From Desulfobacterales bacterium (GTDB taxonomy: Bacteria > Desulfobacterota > UBA8473): 64,000 bases of DNA. Shown piece by piece: positions 1 to 8,581 of this stretch. Position 1 is the first letter of the stretch; each line of letters opens with the position of its first letter. Position numbers and translations under genes: made by a program. The stretch is from assembly GCA_016209225.1 (NCBI GenBank), contig JACQWO010000058.1, positions 34,212 through 98,211 on the forward strand, given 5' to 3'. The notes below the pieces were generated by a model. It worked only from the letters and a program-made list of their open reading frames with translations, was not told the DNA's origin and made no database searches.

Positions 1-155
1 TATTTTTCACCTTTTGATCTATCTTCAATCTCAAGACAGAGATCATTCTCGTCCACATACTGTGAGGCATATGCGATTATCCTGGCATCATCTGTGCCAA
101 ATCCTGCCTTATGTGCAATAAGCCCAGTCAGAAAGTAATGAAACTCAATATCCAT
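1..155 (-). CDS. Conserved protein of unknown function, N-terminal part only (possibly DUF6765-like)
   Basis: The first 51 codons of a gene that runs off the left edge. It starts at an ATG (153-155) preceded on the minus strand by GGAG at a good distance. The visible peptide begins MDIEFHYFLTGLIAHKAGFG and goes on with an IAYASQYVD segment. From memory this resembles a family of unknown function (DUF6765) in which His and Asp residues near the N-terminus are conserved. That family assignment is recall, not a search. It lies 5' of glgP in the opposite reading order, with about 50 bases between them, so the two could share a transcript. No function can be given. Confidence 0.6.
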   Translation of the reverse strand, partial: MDIEFHYFLTGLIAHKAGFGTDDARIIAYASQYVDENDLCLEIEDRSKGEK

Positions 156-207
156 GGTAATCGTTCTCCGTTATCAGATTAACCCTTAATTCTAGGCTAA
201 TAGCCTT

Positions 208-2781
208 TTAATTTTCCCAAGTTATAAAAAGAGGGGTAAAAGGATGGACAAGATCAGGATGTTTTGGGACTGCCCTTGCTGTAAAGCCATATCTTCCACT
301 AACAGGGAGGGAGATTTCTGTTTGATACAGGTATTCACCCCCTGTATTTTCAATAGGTTTCATATCAACTACTTGTCCATCTATAATCTGATCATAAGTG
401 TCCAGTAATCCATAGTAAATCTGGACAGTTACATCATCCTGGGTAAGTTCACCCAGACGTGCCATAACCCTTATAGGATATTTATCCCCAGCATATATGT
501 CTTTCTCTGAGACTATGTTATCTGTATGCAAGTGTATTTGAGGCCATCTTTCTTTTATCTTTTTCCGCCATTCTGCCAGGTTTTTAGCTTTTAATGCAGA
601 ATCTTTTAAAAGATTCTGTCCTCCTCTACCTGCAGATAGATAAAACTTCTCCGTATATTCAATTAACATCCTATGGGTATTAAATACCGCCCCTAATTTT
701 TTTATCGAACTTTTCATTTTTGCTATCCACTGCCTGGGCAAACCAACCCTGTCTATTTTATAATAAAGAGGTATTACCTCTTTTTCTAAAAGATTATAGA
801 GAGATTCACTTTCAATGCAGTCTTGCTCCTCAGGGTTTGCATAAATTTCTCCACTCCCAATTGCCCATCCTGTATCCTGCTGATACCCTTCACACCACCA
901 ACCATCAAGGACGCTTAGATTTATTGCTCCATTTACCGCTGCTTTCATTCCACTTGTTCCAGATGCCTCAAATGACCTTCTTGGAGTATTAAGCCATACA
1001 TCTACCCCTTGCACCAGGTAACGAGCCACATTTATATCATAATCTTCCAAAAAAACTATATGGTTCCTTAAATTATTATCCTGTATAAAATGAATAATAG
1101 ATTTTATTAAGTTTTTACCGTCATTATCTTGTGGATGGGCTTTTCCAGAGTAGATTATTTGCACAGGCATTTCAGGATTGGTCAAAATTTGAATTAATCG
1201 ACAGGGGTTTTTAAAGAGAAGATGCGCCCTTTTATAAGTAGCAAATCGACGGGCAAACCCTATCGTGAGTGCCTGAGGATTTAAAACTTCTTGAGCAGTC
1301 TCTGCTTCTGTGAAACTTGCACCACGGTTTAAGAGTTGTTTTTTAAGGAGATTTCTTGCGAAGAAAACCATCCTCTCCTTTCTTATTTGATGGATTTTCC
1401 ACAATTCTCCATCAGGAATTCGATCAACCCCTTCCCAGGTTTCGAAATCTTGAGGTCTTTCAACAGATCGTGGACCCAGGTAGCGGTCAAAAAGGTCTCC
1501 TAGATCATGGCTTATCCATGATCTAGGATGGATACCATTTGTTATGGAGGCAATTGGAACCTCTTTTGCAGGAAGTGCAGGCCATAGCTTTTCCCACATA
1601 TTCCTTGAGATTTCGCCATGTAGTTTACTCACACCATTGCAAAAGGCAGCAAGATTAAGGGCAAGCACTGTCATGCAAAACGTTGGGGACTTGCCAGGTT
1701 CCTCCTGACCAAAGGATAAAAATCTATTCCAGCTTAACCCAAGATCAGATGCGAATTTATTAAAATACTTTTTCACTAAATTTGGATCGAAGTGCTCGTT
1801 ACCTGCTGGAACCGGAGTATGTGTGGAAAATACATTGGATGCCCAAACAATCTCTCCGGCTTCAAAAAATCTAAGGTTATATTTTACCATAAGGCTGCGA
1901 ATTCGTTCCAAGGCTAAAAAAGCTGAGTGTCCTTCATTCATATGATAGACAGTGGGTTTAATGCCAAGGGCTTCCAGTGCCCTAACCCCACCTACTCCCA
2001 GAAGGATTTCCTGTCTTATCCTGATGTCTCTGTCTCCACTGTATAACTGGCTTGTAATCATACGATGATTGGGAGAATTTTCAGGAATATTGGTGTCAAG
2101 AAGGTACAGGTTGACCCTTCCAACTTCTACCCTCCAGATTTGAGCCTTAACGGGGGTATTTTCATAATCTATACTGATGAATATTGGTTTCCCGCTTTTG
2201 TCTCTTTCAAGGATTACTGGCATATTATACCAATCATTTTTTGGGTAACATTCCTGCTGCCAACCATCCAGATTAAGATACTGTTTAAAATATCCTTCCT
2301 GATAGAGAATACCCACACCCACCAGTGGGATGCCAAGGTCACTTGCCGCCTTTAGGTGATCACCAGACAGAATTCCAAGCCCTCCGGAATAGATGGTCAG
2401 CCCTTCGTCAATACCATATTCACTGGAAAAATAAGCGGCCAAGAAATCCTTATCTTTACCGTATTTTTCCTTAAACCAGGTTGGCGCCTTTAAATAGTCG
2501 GAAAATTTTTCATAAACATCCTCAAGGTTTGCCAAAAAACTTTCATCTTTGCTTGCCTGGTCCAGAATATCTTGAGGAAGACGGCCCAACATCAAGATGG
2601 GATTTTGATAAGAGTCTTCCCAGAAGTTTCCCTGATGTCCAAGTTGAGGGACAAATCCAAGTCTCATAAATAAATAAACTGCTTCCCAATTCCAACAGAA
2701 CCAGTAATTCATAGCAAGTTTACGGAGTTTTTCAAGATTCTTAGGTAATTTTGGGATAGCATAGACTGTCTTAATCTTCAT
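208..2781 (-). CDS. glgP: Alpha-glucan (glycogen/maltodextrin) phosphorylase
   Basis: 857 residues. It releases glucose-1-phosphate from alpha-1,4-glucans with a pyridoxal-phosphate cofactor, in the cytoplasm. The N-terminus (about residues 1-115, IPKLPKNLEKLRKLAMNYWF) is the DUF3417-type extension seen in the long bacterial/archaeal alpha-glucan phosphorylases. The phosphorylase core follows, with the PLP-lysine motif EASGTSGMKAAVNG in the second half and the GGLGILSGDHLK segment near residue 135. The last ~100 residues look like a beta-rich C-terminal domain found in this subfamily. Length is normal for the DUF3417 type. The gene stands alone apart from the partial gene to its left, and the CRISPR array begins about 230 bases upstream. 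Confidence 0.95.
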   Translation of the reverse strand: MKIKTVYAIPKLPKNLEKLRKLAMNYWFCWNWEAVYLFMRLGFVPQLGHQGNFWEDSYQNPILMLGRLPQDILDQASKDESFLANLEDVYEKFSDYLKAPTWFKEKYGKDKDFLAAYFSSEYGIDEGLTIYSGGLGILSGDHLKAASDLGIPLVGVGILYQEGYFKQYLNLDGWQQECYPKNDWYNMPVILERDKSGKPIFISIDYENTPVKAQIWRVEVGRVNLYLLDTNIPENSPNHRMITSQLYSGDRDIRIRQEILLGVGGVRALEALGIKPTVYHMNEGHSAFLALERIRSLMVKYNLRFFEAGEIVWASNVFSTHTPVPAGNEHFDPNLVKKYFNKFASDLGLSWNRFLSFGQEEPGKSPTFCMTVLALNLAAFCNGVSKLHGEISRNMWEKLWPALPAKEVPIASITNGIHPRSWISHDLGDLFDRYLGPRSVERPQDFETWEGVDRIPDGELWKIHQIRKERMVFFARNLLKKQLLNRGASFTEAETAQEVLNPQALTIGFARRFATYKRAHLLFKNPCRLIQILTNPEMPVQIIYSGKAHPQDNDGKNLIKSIIHFIQDNNLRNHIVFLEDYDINVARYLVQGVDVWLNTPRRSFEASGTSGMKAAVNGAINLSVLDGWWCEGYQQDTGWAIGSGEIYANPEEQDCIESESLYNLLEKEVIPLYYKIDRVGLPRQWIAKMKSSIKKLGAVFNTHRMLIEYTEKFYLSAGRGGQNLLKDSALKAKNLAEWRKKIKERWPQIHLHTDNIVSEKDIYAGDKYPIRVMARLGELTQDDVTVQIYYGLLDTYDQIIDGQVVDMKPIENTGGEYLYQTEISLPVSGRYGFTARAVPKHPDLVHPFTPLFITWEN

Positions 2782-3009
2782 AATACCCCCTGTTCTTGAT
2801 ATTCTTATATCTATTCTTTTTGCTATGTAAATTTCCTTATTTATCCCTTAGAAAGATTAAATATATAATATAATGCTAAACATATCAAGGAATTTTGCCT
2901 GTTTTTTATAATCGCTAATTTATTGAGTAGGAACTTTCTTTGAGATTGTTTCCCCTTCGCTTTGCTCCAAGGATACTTGGGGCGATTACGCTTCCTCTCG
3001 GGGAAGACC

Positions 3010-3237
3010 GTTTCAATCCTCGCTCCCGCACGGGGTGCGACCTGGGATATCAAGGTGAAGATGAGGGTTCCTAGTTTCAATCCACGCTCCCGCACGGGGA
3101 GCGACAAGTGAACTGAGGGCTCTGGCGAGCGAACTCGAGGAGTTTCAATCCACGCTCCCGCACGGGGAGCGACCCATGACTGAGTCGGCCAGACATCTGA
3201 TTTACGTTTCAATCCACGCTCCCGCACGGGGAGCGAC
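3010..3237 (-). CRISPR. Short CRISPR array, type I-C-like repeat, 4 repeats and 3 spacers
   Basis: Four 32-base repeats lie at 3010-3041, 3074-3105, 3142-3173 and 3206-3237. Three are identical on the + strand: GTTTCAATCCACGCTCCCGC followed by ACGGGGAGCGAC. The repeat at 3010 differs at two positions (ccTcgct, ggggTgcgac). Spacers are 32, 36 and 32 bases. Read on the minus strand the repeat begins GTCGCTCCCCGTGCGGGAGC and ends TTGAAAC, the typical type I-C form with an internal palindrome. cas2 lies to the right on the minus strand, so the array is downstream of cas1-cas2, the leader is at 3238-3422, and the degenerate repeat is leader-distal, as usual for the oldest end. A long open frame across the array (2841-3227) is a translation artefact. 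Confidence 0.97.
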
Positions 3238-3422
3238 TGTATTCCTGTAACCTTTTAAAATTCAACCAATTTTTACTATATTTTTGCGGACTACACTTTT
3301 TCGCCCGTAAAATTGTCTGCTCTTGGCTCCATAGCCTCTAAATACATTAGTAATTTAAGCATGTTATCCTCATTGCGAATCCCCCGGCAAAACTGGGTGA
3401 CCTTCGGGTTCGCAGACCACTT
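3238..3422 (-). promoter_or_regulatory. Probable CRISPR leader between cas2 and the first repeat
   Basis: 185 bases between the cas2 stop and the leader-proximal repeat, moderately AT-rich and without a coding frame. Its position next to the perfect repeats, opposite the degenerate one, identifies it as the leader side. It also contains an imperfect inverted repeat (TGCGAAtCCC near 3375 with GGGTTCGCA near 3408). No promoter was pinned down. Confidence 0.5.
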
Positions 3423-3713
3423 TTAAATAATTAACGGTCCCTCCTGATCAAAGGCCTTCTTAGCGCCTATATGCTCAACCCGTCTTTTCCAATTTGAACC
3501 GAGAAAATAAAACCTCAGACTATCATCCTCCGGATCAATTTCATCAATTAGCCTTTGGCGAAGAAATGCCCATTGCGCCGGATCTACAATACACTCAAAA
3601 ACCGAAAACTGAACTCTTTGCCCATAATCCTCGCAGGCCTTTGCTACCCGATGCAAACGCCTTGATCCGCCAGGTTTAGAGGTAGCCACATCGTAGGTCA
3701 CCAGCACAAACAT
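3423..3713 (-). CDS. cas2: CRISPR-associated endonuclease Cas2 (type I-C)
   Basis: 96 residues, the usual Cas2 length. The N-terminal strand MFVLVTYDV carries the conserved Asp8 that follows the first beta strand. QRVQFSVFEC is the second conserved strand of the ferredoxin-like fold. Cas2 forms the structural centre of the Cas1-Cas2 integrase that inserts new spacers. The gene begins 13 bases after the cas1 stop on the same strand and precedes the array, the standard cas4-cas1-cas2-CRISPR order of I-C loci. Confidence 0.95.
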   Translation of the reverse strand: MFVLVTYDVATSKPGGSRRLHRVAKACEDYGQRVQFSVFECIVDPAQWAFLRQRLIDEIDPEDDSLRFYFLGSNWKRRVEHIGAKKAFDQEGPLII

Positions 3714-3726
3714 AGCTCACTTCTCC

Positions 3727-4758
3727 TCATTTCCAGATAAATGGGGGGTATCCATCCATGTCTCCCCGCAGATAACGGGCAAATAACATGGCCTGAATGT
3801 GAAACAACAATCCAATCGTTATCTTCTCTTCGATAAAAGGATGCATGATCTCTTCCTGCTTCCGGTTCTGATAAGAAACCAGAACTTCCTTCCGCGTTTC
3901 ATCGGACATTGTTACGGCACCGGTATCTGCTTTCTTGAAACCTTTTTTCTGTACCTGTTTCAGGTTAATCAATGAAAGGGTTAACCTGTCGGCAATAAAC
4001 GGCCTCAACTCCTCCATCATATCCAGCGCCAGACCTGGCCGACCGGGACGATCACGGTGAAGGAAACCCACTGCCGGATCCAATCCCACAGTTTCAAGAG
4101 CCGAACGAACATCGTGCATGACCATCGTATAGAGGAAGGAAAGCAGACAATTCACATTATCGAGCGGCGGTCTGCGATTTCTCTCTTCAAACAGGAAATC
4201 TTCCTTTTGAGCGGTAATGAGATGGTTGAAGACACTGAAATAAATGTGCGCCATATCGCCTTCCATTCCCCGCAGCACATCAAGATTCGCTTCGGACTTG
4301 ATGCGGTTTAACGTATTGCTCAATCGCTGCGATGCCCGGCTTATCGCTTCTGTATCAATCTTGTCAGAATGATCTCTGAGCGCTCTTTGTAATACCGTGC
4401 GGCAGTTAGCCAGCTTTCCGGTTAGTAACGCTCTTGCGACATCCGCTGAGGCTTTCAAATCATCAGCTCGCCGGTACTGTTCCCTGCGCAATAAAACATT
4501 CCCTGACACCGGTCCTTGCACCCTTGCCATGAATCGCCCATACTCTGACAAAAAGCTGATACCCACACCGTTTTCAGCACAAAATCCCATGAGAAAAGGG
4601 CTGCAGGATACATTGCCAAAGCAGACAATCCCGCCTATCGTATGGACAGGAATGCGCAGCTTAACTTCCTTTTCCACCTTGACAACTACAGTCTCTCCTT
4701 CTTTCGCAAGGTAGGCTCCCTGGGTAGTCACAAAAAGCGTATTAAGATGTCTTTTCAT
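3727..4758 (-). CDS. cas1: CRISPR-associated endonuclease Cas1 (type I-C)
   Basis: 343 residues, full length for Cas1c. It begins MKRHLNTLFVTTQGAYLAKEG, typical of I-C Cas1. The catalytic regions are visible: the Glu in LRGMEGDMAHIYF (about residue 165), the His in VGFLHRDRPGRPGLALDMMEE (about 235) and the acidic DMMEELRP just after. It catalyses spacer integration together with Cas2. The start overlaps the end of cas4 by 17 bases, indicating translational coupling. No sign of damage is seen, so the integrase pair itself appears intact. Confidence 0.96.
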   Translation of the reverse strand: MKRHLNTLFVTTQGAYLAKEGETVVVKVEKEVKLRIPVHTIGGIVCFGNVSCSPFLMGFCAENGVGISFLSEYGRFMARVQGPVSGNVLLRREQYRRADDLKASADVARALLTGKLANCRTVLQRALRDHSDKIDTEAISRASQRLSNTLNRIKSEANLDVLRGMEGDMAHIYFSVFNHLITAQKEDFLFEERNRRPPLDNVNCLLSFLYTMVMHDVRSALETVGLDPAVGFLHRDRPGRPGLALDMMEELRPFIADRLTLSLINLKQVQKKGFKKADTGAVTMSDETRKEVLVSYQNRKQEEIMHPFIEEKITIGLLFHIQAMLFARYLRGDMDGYPPFIWK

Positions 4759-5305
4759 ACTCCCTCACCATGCTGCCTAAATAACGTTTTACTGAACTCC
4801 TTTTCCCAATAGCCTTTGGCAGGCAAAGCTGAAAAAGGGAACAGTTATCACATTTCGGCTTATAAACCGGCCTGGGGGTTTGTCCGGACGAGATCAGCTC
4901 GTGAACCCGTTTTGCTGTTTCCTCAGTTTCCCGCCTCAATCTTTCATCAAAGACGACCTCATGGCGGCGGTGGGTTTTTCCATAATATAGAGCACCGCTC
5001 GGAACCTCAATCCCCAGCATTTCTTCCAGACATAAAGCCTGAGCGCACAGTTGCACCGCATCGCAGCTATCCTGCTTCGGTTTTCCCCGCTTGTACTCCA
5101 CCGGAAATGGCTGCCATTTATTTTCGCCAGGCACTCGATGAAACTCAATGACATCAGCAACCCCGGTTAATCCCATCCGAAGCGAGCGGAGAGCAACCCC
5201 GCGCTCAATCCGCACCTCACCCCGGCTTTCCGAATCCTGCTCATGAACCCGCTCATGGAGTATACGTCCTTCCGCCGTGAGGCGATTCTCCTCCCAGACT
5301 TGCTC
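4742..5305 (-). pseudogene. cas4: Cas4 (type I-C), N-terminally truncated
   Basis: The Cas4 frame can be read from about 5305 leftward. The peptide picks up at EQVWEENRLTAEGR, which in intact I-C Cas4 lies some 20-30 residues after the start. The preceding part, which carries the first cluster cysteines (usually FCPRQCAL), is missing and replaced by an in-frame stop two codons upstream. The only in-frame start candidate is a GTG at 5215 (157 residues). The PVEYKRGK nuclease motif and the C-terminal cysteines (KCDNCSLFQLCLP) remain. Without the first cysteine the Fe-S cluster and prespacer trimming are probably lost. The break coincides with the 3' end of the inserted four-helix-bundle gene. 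A functional shorter protein from the GTG is possible but unlikely. Confidence 0.85.
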
Positions 5306-5318
5306 AGATCATCTTCAT

Positions 5319-5349
5319 TATAAGTCTTATAAGTCATATATGACCTATT
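5319..5349. repeat. TATAAG-rich repeat, copy at the cas4 junction (partner at 5519-5549)
   Basis: TATAAGTCTTATAAGTCATA followed by TATGACCTATT here, and ATAAGGCTTATAAGTCATAT followed by AAGACCTATTC about 200 bases to the right. The two copies are direct repeats of about 30 bases. One lies inside the four-helix-bundle gene, where it encodes an SYMTYKPY-type stretch, and the other lies just after its stop codon at the cas4 breakpoint. Copies of such tracts within and after these genes look like the footprint of an insertion or slippage event. Confidence 0.7.
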
Positions 5350-5917
5350 TCCCGCTTTTGCGCATTTGAGATCGAGTACGATAGAGCCTTTCTGTAAAAC
5401 CACCTTCTTTTAAAAACTCTTTTTCCAGAACACGAAGTTGTTGATCGAGGAGGTAATTTGCCTGGTGAATGACACAGATCATGGTGTTGGCTGCAATTTC
5501 GGGAGAACTGGTTTCGATATAAGGCTTATAAGTCATATAAGACCTATTCTTTCTGTAACAAAGCCCCCGAACCTCTTTCGCTTTCGAATGCTCCTTGCCC
5601 CAAAGAGGCAGCTCTTTTTGACGCAGATAGTCCTGAAAATCCAGCAGCAACTCCTCCAGGCTCGCCCGTGCCACGCCGATGAGCTTGAGTTCGAATTTTT
5701 TGGAAGTACCTGAGGCCATGCTCCCTTCAGCAATGTTTTGCTTGCCGCTGCGGGCTGCCTGTACCATCTGGTCATGGGTGCGGGAGCGGCGGTCAATGAA
5801 GCGGTTGCAAAACACTACCGTGGCATCATAAACAATTTCGGCCATCTGATAGGATTGTAGCTCCCGGTAGCCGCCATGGGGTGGGATGAGTTTGGGAGGT
5901 TCTTTTTGGTTAGTCAT
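5345..5917 (-). CDS. Four-helix bundle protein (23S rRNA intervening-sequence protein family)
   Basis: 190 residues with the family pattern: LKSYQ-like start (YRELQSYQMAEIVYDATVVFC), RSRTHDQMVQAARSGKQNIAEG, ELKLIGVARASLEELLLDFQDYLR, and a C-terminal helix ICVIHQANYLLDQQLRVLE. These proteins resemble the product of intervening sequences in 23S rRNA genes and form pentameric helix bundles; their role is unknown. GAGG precedes the ATG at 5917. Between helices 3 and 4 the gene holds a TATAAG/CTTATAAGTCATAT repeat (about 5519-5549), and almost the same repeat recurs just past the stop (5319-5349). The second copy ends at the cas4 break, which suggests that the gene arrived there by insertion. Confidence 0.85.
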   Translation of the reverse strand: MTNQKEPPKLIPPHGGYRELQSYQMAEIVYDATVVFCNRFIDRRSRTHDQMVQAARSGKQNIAEGSMASGTSKKFELKLIGVARASLEELLLDFQDYLRQKELPLWGKEHSKAKEVRGLCYRKNRSYMTYKPYIETSSPEIAANTMICVIHQANYLLDQQLRVLEKEFLKEGGFTERLYRTRSQMRKSGK

Positions 5918-5928
5918 GGTATATTACC

Positions 5929-6004
5929 TCAAAATATAATTTCTTCCGGCCACTGTTTAATTTCAATTAATGGATTCTTCTTATCATCAGATGGAAGATT
6001 ATCC
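5929..6004 (-). pseudogene. Possible remnant of a gene 3' end, cut by repeat element
   Basis: On the minus strand a frame with coding-like composition reads DDKKNPLIEIKQWPEEIIF and then stops at 5929-5931. Its upstream side is cut off by the inverted-repeat element that starts at 6005. No start codon is available. It may be the last codons of a gene removed when the cas locus was rearranged. The origin is not recognised and the call rests only on how protein-like the peptide looks. Confidence 0.25.
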
Positions 6005-6160
6005 GTAACTATTCAGGTAGATAGACTGAAGGCGGTAGGCTTTTAGGAATAAATCATGCGTGGTCACACAAAACTTCGGGGCATTGAGGGAACTGCTTTA
6101 TCAATATGTTTGAAAGATACTTCAGCCTTCAGTCTTCAGCCTAAACACCTGAGTAGTTAC
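6005..6160. repeat. Inverted-repeat element R1 of a dispersed family
   Basis: Ends are GTAACTATTCAGG at 6005 and CCTGAGTAGTTAC ending at 6160, which are inverted repeats. Inside are AGACTGAAGGC and CTTCAGTCTTCAGCCTAAAC tracts. Seven further relatives lie in the window (near 17295, 25281, 28885, 29666, 45271, 48974, 61157). There is no coding frame. The element fills the centre of the 420-base gap between the four-helix-bundle gene and the DUF3047 gene; the remainder of that gap (6161-6336) shows nothing else. Confidence 0.8.
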
Positions 6161-6336
6161 GTGTGGATTAATCTATGTATTTTAAAATCTAACAGGTTAT
6201 CCGTGAATTTTCAATTAAAATATAATCCCTGTTTGTAAAATGCCCTTAGATTGGCATAATTGTCAATAAGACTCGGTTTTTCCAGATAATCTTATTTGTG
6301 GTTTATAATTTTTTTTGTTATAGTAGATCAATAATT

Positions 6337-7062
6337 ATGATACTTAGAGAATGGAGATTTAAAACTTTGGAAAAGATAAAGAGGTTGCAATGTATATATA
6401 AAGCCATAACAATCACTATGGTTATTTTGTTTTTAACTTACGCTTCTGCCGTTGCCGGCGATAAAAACGTAATAGTGATAGACAAATTTTCAGGACAAAC
6501 GGATGAAAATGGAGTGCCTTTGGGATGGGAATTAGAGGAGAAAGAAGGGAAGGCAGATATCAGGAGCGAACATGTAAGAGATAATTTCTATCTTCATTTT
6601 GTGAGCCGAGGGTCCTCCTTTGGGGTTAAAAAAAAGGTCGAATTCAGGATTCAGGATTTCCCCATCTTAAACTGGAAATGGAAGGCAGGTAAACTCCCGA
6701 AAGGCGGAGACGTCAGGGAAAAGAGCAGCGACGATCAGGCAGCTCAGGTTTATATAGCGTTCCCAAAATTTCCAGCCAAGGTAAATACCCAAATAATCGG
6801 TTATATATGGGATAATGAAGCACCCAGGGGGAGCATAGTTACCAGTAAATACTGGTCTAAATTGAAGTATATTGTATTACGGAACAAAACGGATAAACTG
6901 AATCAATGGTTTAAAGAACGGCGTAATGTATATGAGGATTATAAAATGCTCTTTGGAGAAGAACCCCCTGAGGTAGGTGGAATATCCCTGTACATCAACT
7001 CCCAGCATACCAAAAGCTCTGCTGAAAGCTACTTTGATGACGTCTATTTTACAAAAAGATAG
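6337..7062 (+). CDS. DUF3047-like secreted or periplasmic protein
   Basis: About 241 residues from the ATG at 6337; the frame is open back to a GTG at 6298, but no clear ribosome site helps choose. The N-terminus has basic residues and a hydrophobic stretch (AITITMVILFLTYASAVAG), a likely signal peptide. The mature part has the family pattern: FSGQTDENGVPLGWE, FPILNWKWKAGKLPKGGDVR, DDQAAQVYIAFP, IGYIWDN, and a C-terminal SYFDDVYF. This matches DUF3047, a beta-sandwich family of unknown function frequent in Desulfobacterota and Geobacter relatives. It stands alone on the + strand between a repeat element on each side. Confidence 0.8.
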   Translation: MILREWRFKTLEKIKRLQCIYKAITITMVILFLTYASAVAGDKNVIVIDKFSGQTDENGVPLGWELEEKEGKADIRSEHVRDNFYLHFVSRGSSFGVKKKVEFRIQDFPILNWKWKAGKLPKGGDVREKSSDDQAAQVYIAFPKFPAKVNTQIIGYIWDNEAPRGSIVTSKYWSKLKYIVLRNKTDKLNQWFKERRNVYEDYKMLFGEEPPEVGGISLYINSQHTKSSAESYFDDVYFTKR

Positions 7063-7094
7063 ACTCCGGTTTTTCCATCAACCCCTGATGGAAT

Positions 7095-7240
7095 TGTAAA
7101 AAGTCAAAATTGGGATGGCAAAGTAAAAAGCTCCAGATGCAAGGCGCGCAAATCCTGAGGAGTGAAGCGTACTTTTAGGGGTACGCTGCAACGACGAAGG
7201 ATGCAGTGCAACGCCGCAGATGGACTTTTTAAGAAGCCAT
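7095..7240. repeat. Dispersed intergenic repeat with GTAAAAAGTC-type ends
   Basis: Imperfect inverted repeat: GTAAAAAGTC near 7096 and AAGTAAAAAGCTCCAGAT near 7121 face AGATGGACTTTTTAAGAAG near 7218. Between them lie GCAAGGCGCGCAAATCCTGA and a GTACGCTGCAACGACGAAGG tract. From memory, near-identical sequence occurs between genes in many Desulfobacterota genomes. A 61-codon frame across it (7104-7289) is an artefact of the repeat. It sits between two convergent genes. Confidence 0.7.
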
Positions 7241-8547
7241 CAACCCTCAATATCTTTCCAATAGCTTTTGTAGTCGATAGACAGGACATTTAGCCCTTCT
7301 TTTTTATCCACGCTTACCTTACCCTTCTCTATAATCTCCTCAATCTGACCCGGTTCGTTCAACCTTTGATGGAAGTCTGTCTTTAGGTTCCAAAGGGGGT
7401 ATCCCTTGAATATAACATTCCATAAAGCGCCAGGAATACATTCAGCATTAATCTTTTCTTCTTTCTGTATTCTACTGTTTATGTTAACTAAGAGATGGAA
7501 GAGATTGGGGTTTACCCTGGTATCTTCGGTGAGGTGCATCTTTTTGCCTGTTCCACCGTAACTAAGGGGGATGAGTACCCCCAGCCCGTATTTGAACTGA
7601 ACCTGATCGATTTTGTTGAGATAATTATCCTTAAAGCCATTCCAATCTGTTGAAAGACCTTCTCTTTCAGCATACCTTCTAAAGCCGTCATTTATCATAC
7701 CTGCATAAAAATCAAAGGTCAAATGAGGTTTTTTTCCAATCTTAGAGAATGCCATCATATAGCCCATCAAACGCCAATCCAGATGCTTTCTGGACTTCTC
7801 CCTCAATCCCTTTATTATCTCGCCGAGATCACCACTTTTTGCAAATATCTGTCCCATCTCCTGCCTTATCACAAGGTAGTTGTCTATCATATTTGGAGAG
7901 ATATCATTTGTATGGTAGCCCCAGACATCTATCATTGTAAAAAGGGTCAGAGCATCTACAAAGAGTTTTATGGACGGGTTGTCCTTAAGTATGGTCTGGA
8001 ATTCCTCATCTTTTAGAAGGGGCTCAAAGCACATATAGGAGGATTCTCCAGTATACAGAGTGCCTATCAGCAGATGATACTGGACCACCTTCCGTATTAA
8101 AATTGCTTCTTTTTCTGATAGCCCCTTATCGTTTAATAGATAGAATTCTGAGATCATCTCAGCACTCTTTTCGTTGTGCCTTCTCTTATCCTCAAGTCTG
8201 CCAATATCATGTAGCCACAGGATTGTCGGCATCATTATAGGTGAGGATGAAGATATGGAGCGGGCCAGGTCATAAACCTCTCTGATGGCGGTTCTATCCA
8301 ATCCACTCTCGGGGAAATCCCCGGAACAAATTCTGTTATACGCGGCTTGAGTCTGAAATGTGTGAATCAAAGTCCTCGTGAATTCATGAGGGTCTTCCTC
8401 AAGCCCTTTCCGAAATATCTCATCAAGAGGAGGAAATAAATGAATTAGGTTGTTAAACTCTGCGGTATTATCAATTTGTTCTCTATTATGGTTTAGCCAG
8501 TCAAAAGAGATACCTTCTGAAAATTTGAGTAGTTTATTAAAACCCAT
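7240..8547 (-). CDS. HD-domain protein (putative metal-dependent phosphohydrolase)
   Basis: 435 residues from the ATG at 8547, chosen because GGAGG precedes it at good distance and because longer versions would run into the next gene. The HD signature is visible near residue 115: TILWLHDIGRLEDKRRHNEKSAEMI (split here only for reading), with the HD pair and a following His. No second catalytic domain such as GGDEF or an RNA-binding part is recognisable. Family members hydrolyse phosphates on nucleotides or RNA, but the substrate here is unknown. It lies 34 bases downstream of the YhaM-like gene on the same strand, so the two HD proteins are probably co-transcribed. Confidence 0.75.
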   Translation of the reverse strand: MGFNKLLKFSEGISFDWLNHNREQIDNTAEFNNLIHLFPPLDEIFRKGLEEDPHEFTRTLIHTFQTQAAYNRICSGDFPESGLDRTAIREVYDLARSISSSSPIMMPTILWLHDIGRLEDKRRHNEKSAEMISEFYLLNDKGLSEKEAILIRKVVQYHLLIGTLYTGESSYMCFEPLLKDEEFQTILKDNPSIKLFVDALTLFTMIDVWGYHTNDISPNMIDNYLVIRQEMGQIFAKSGDLGEIIKGLREKSRKHLDWRLMGYMMAFSKIGKKPHLTFDFYAGMINDGFRRYAEREGLSTDWNGFKDNYLNKIDQVQFKYGLGVLIPLSYGGTGKKMHLTEDTRVNPNLFHLLVNINSRIQKEEKINAECIPGALWNVIFKGYPLWNLKTDFHQRLNEPGQIEEIIEKGKVSVDKKEGLNVLSIDYKSYWKDIEG

Positions 8548-8581
8548 ATCATATTTCCTCCGATCATTTATTGCCCCGTTC

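Noticed and set aside
2841..3227. 128-codon frame on the minus strand
   Set aside because: It runs through the CRISPR repeats; the recurring APRAGAWIET-type peptide is the repeat translated in one frame.
3360..3420. Possible tRNA-like fold (TGCGAATCCC ... GGGTTCGCA)
   Set aside because: Only one imperfect arm forms and no anticodon or D-arm can be placed; it lies in the CRISPR leader.
5167..5403. 78-codon frame over the cas4 break
   Set aside because: It is out of frame with cas4 and its peptide is not protein-like; the true cas4 frame is the other one.
7104..7289. 61-codon frame on the minus strand
   Set aside because: It lies in a non-coding dispersed repeat and overlaps the end of the HD-domain gene.
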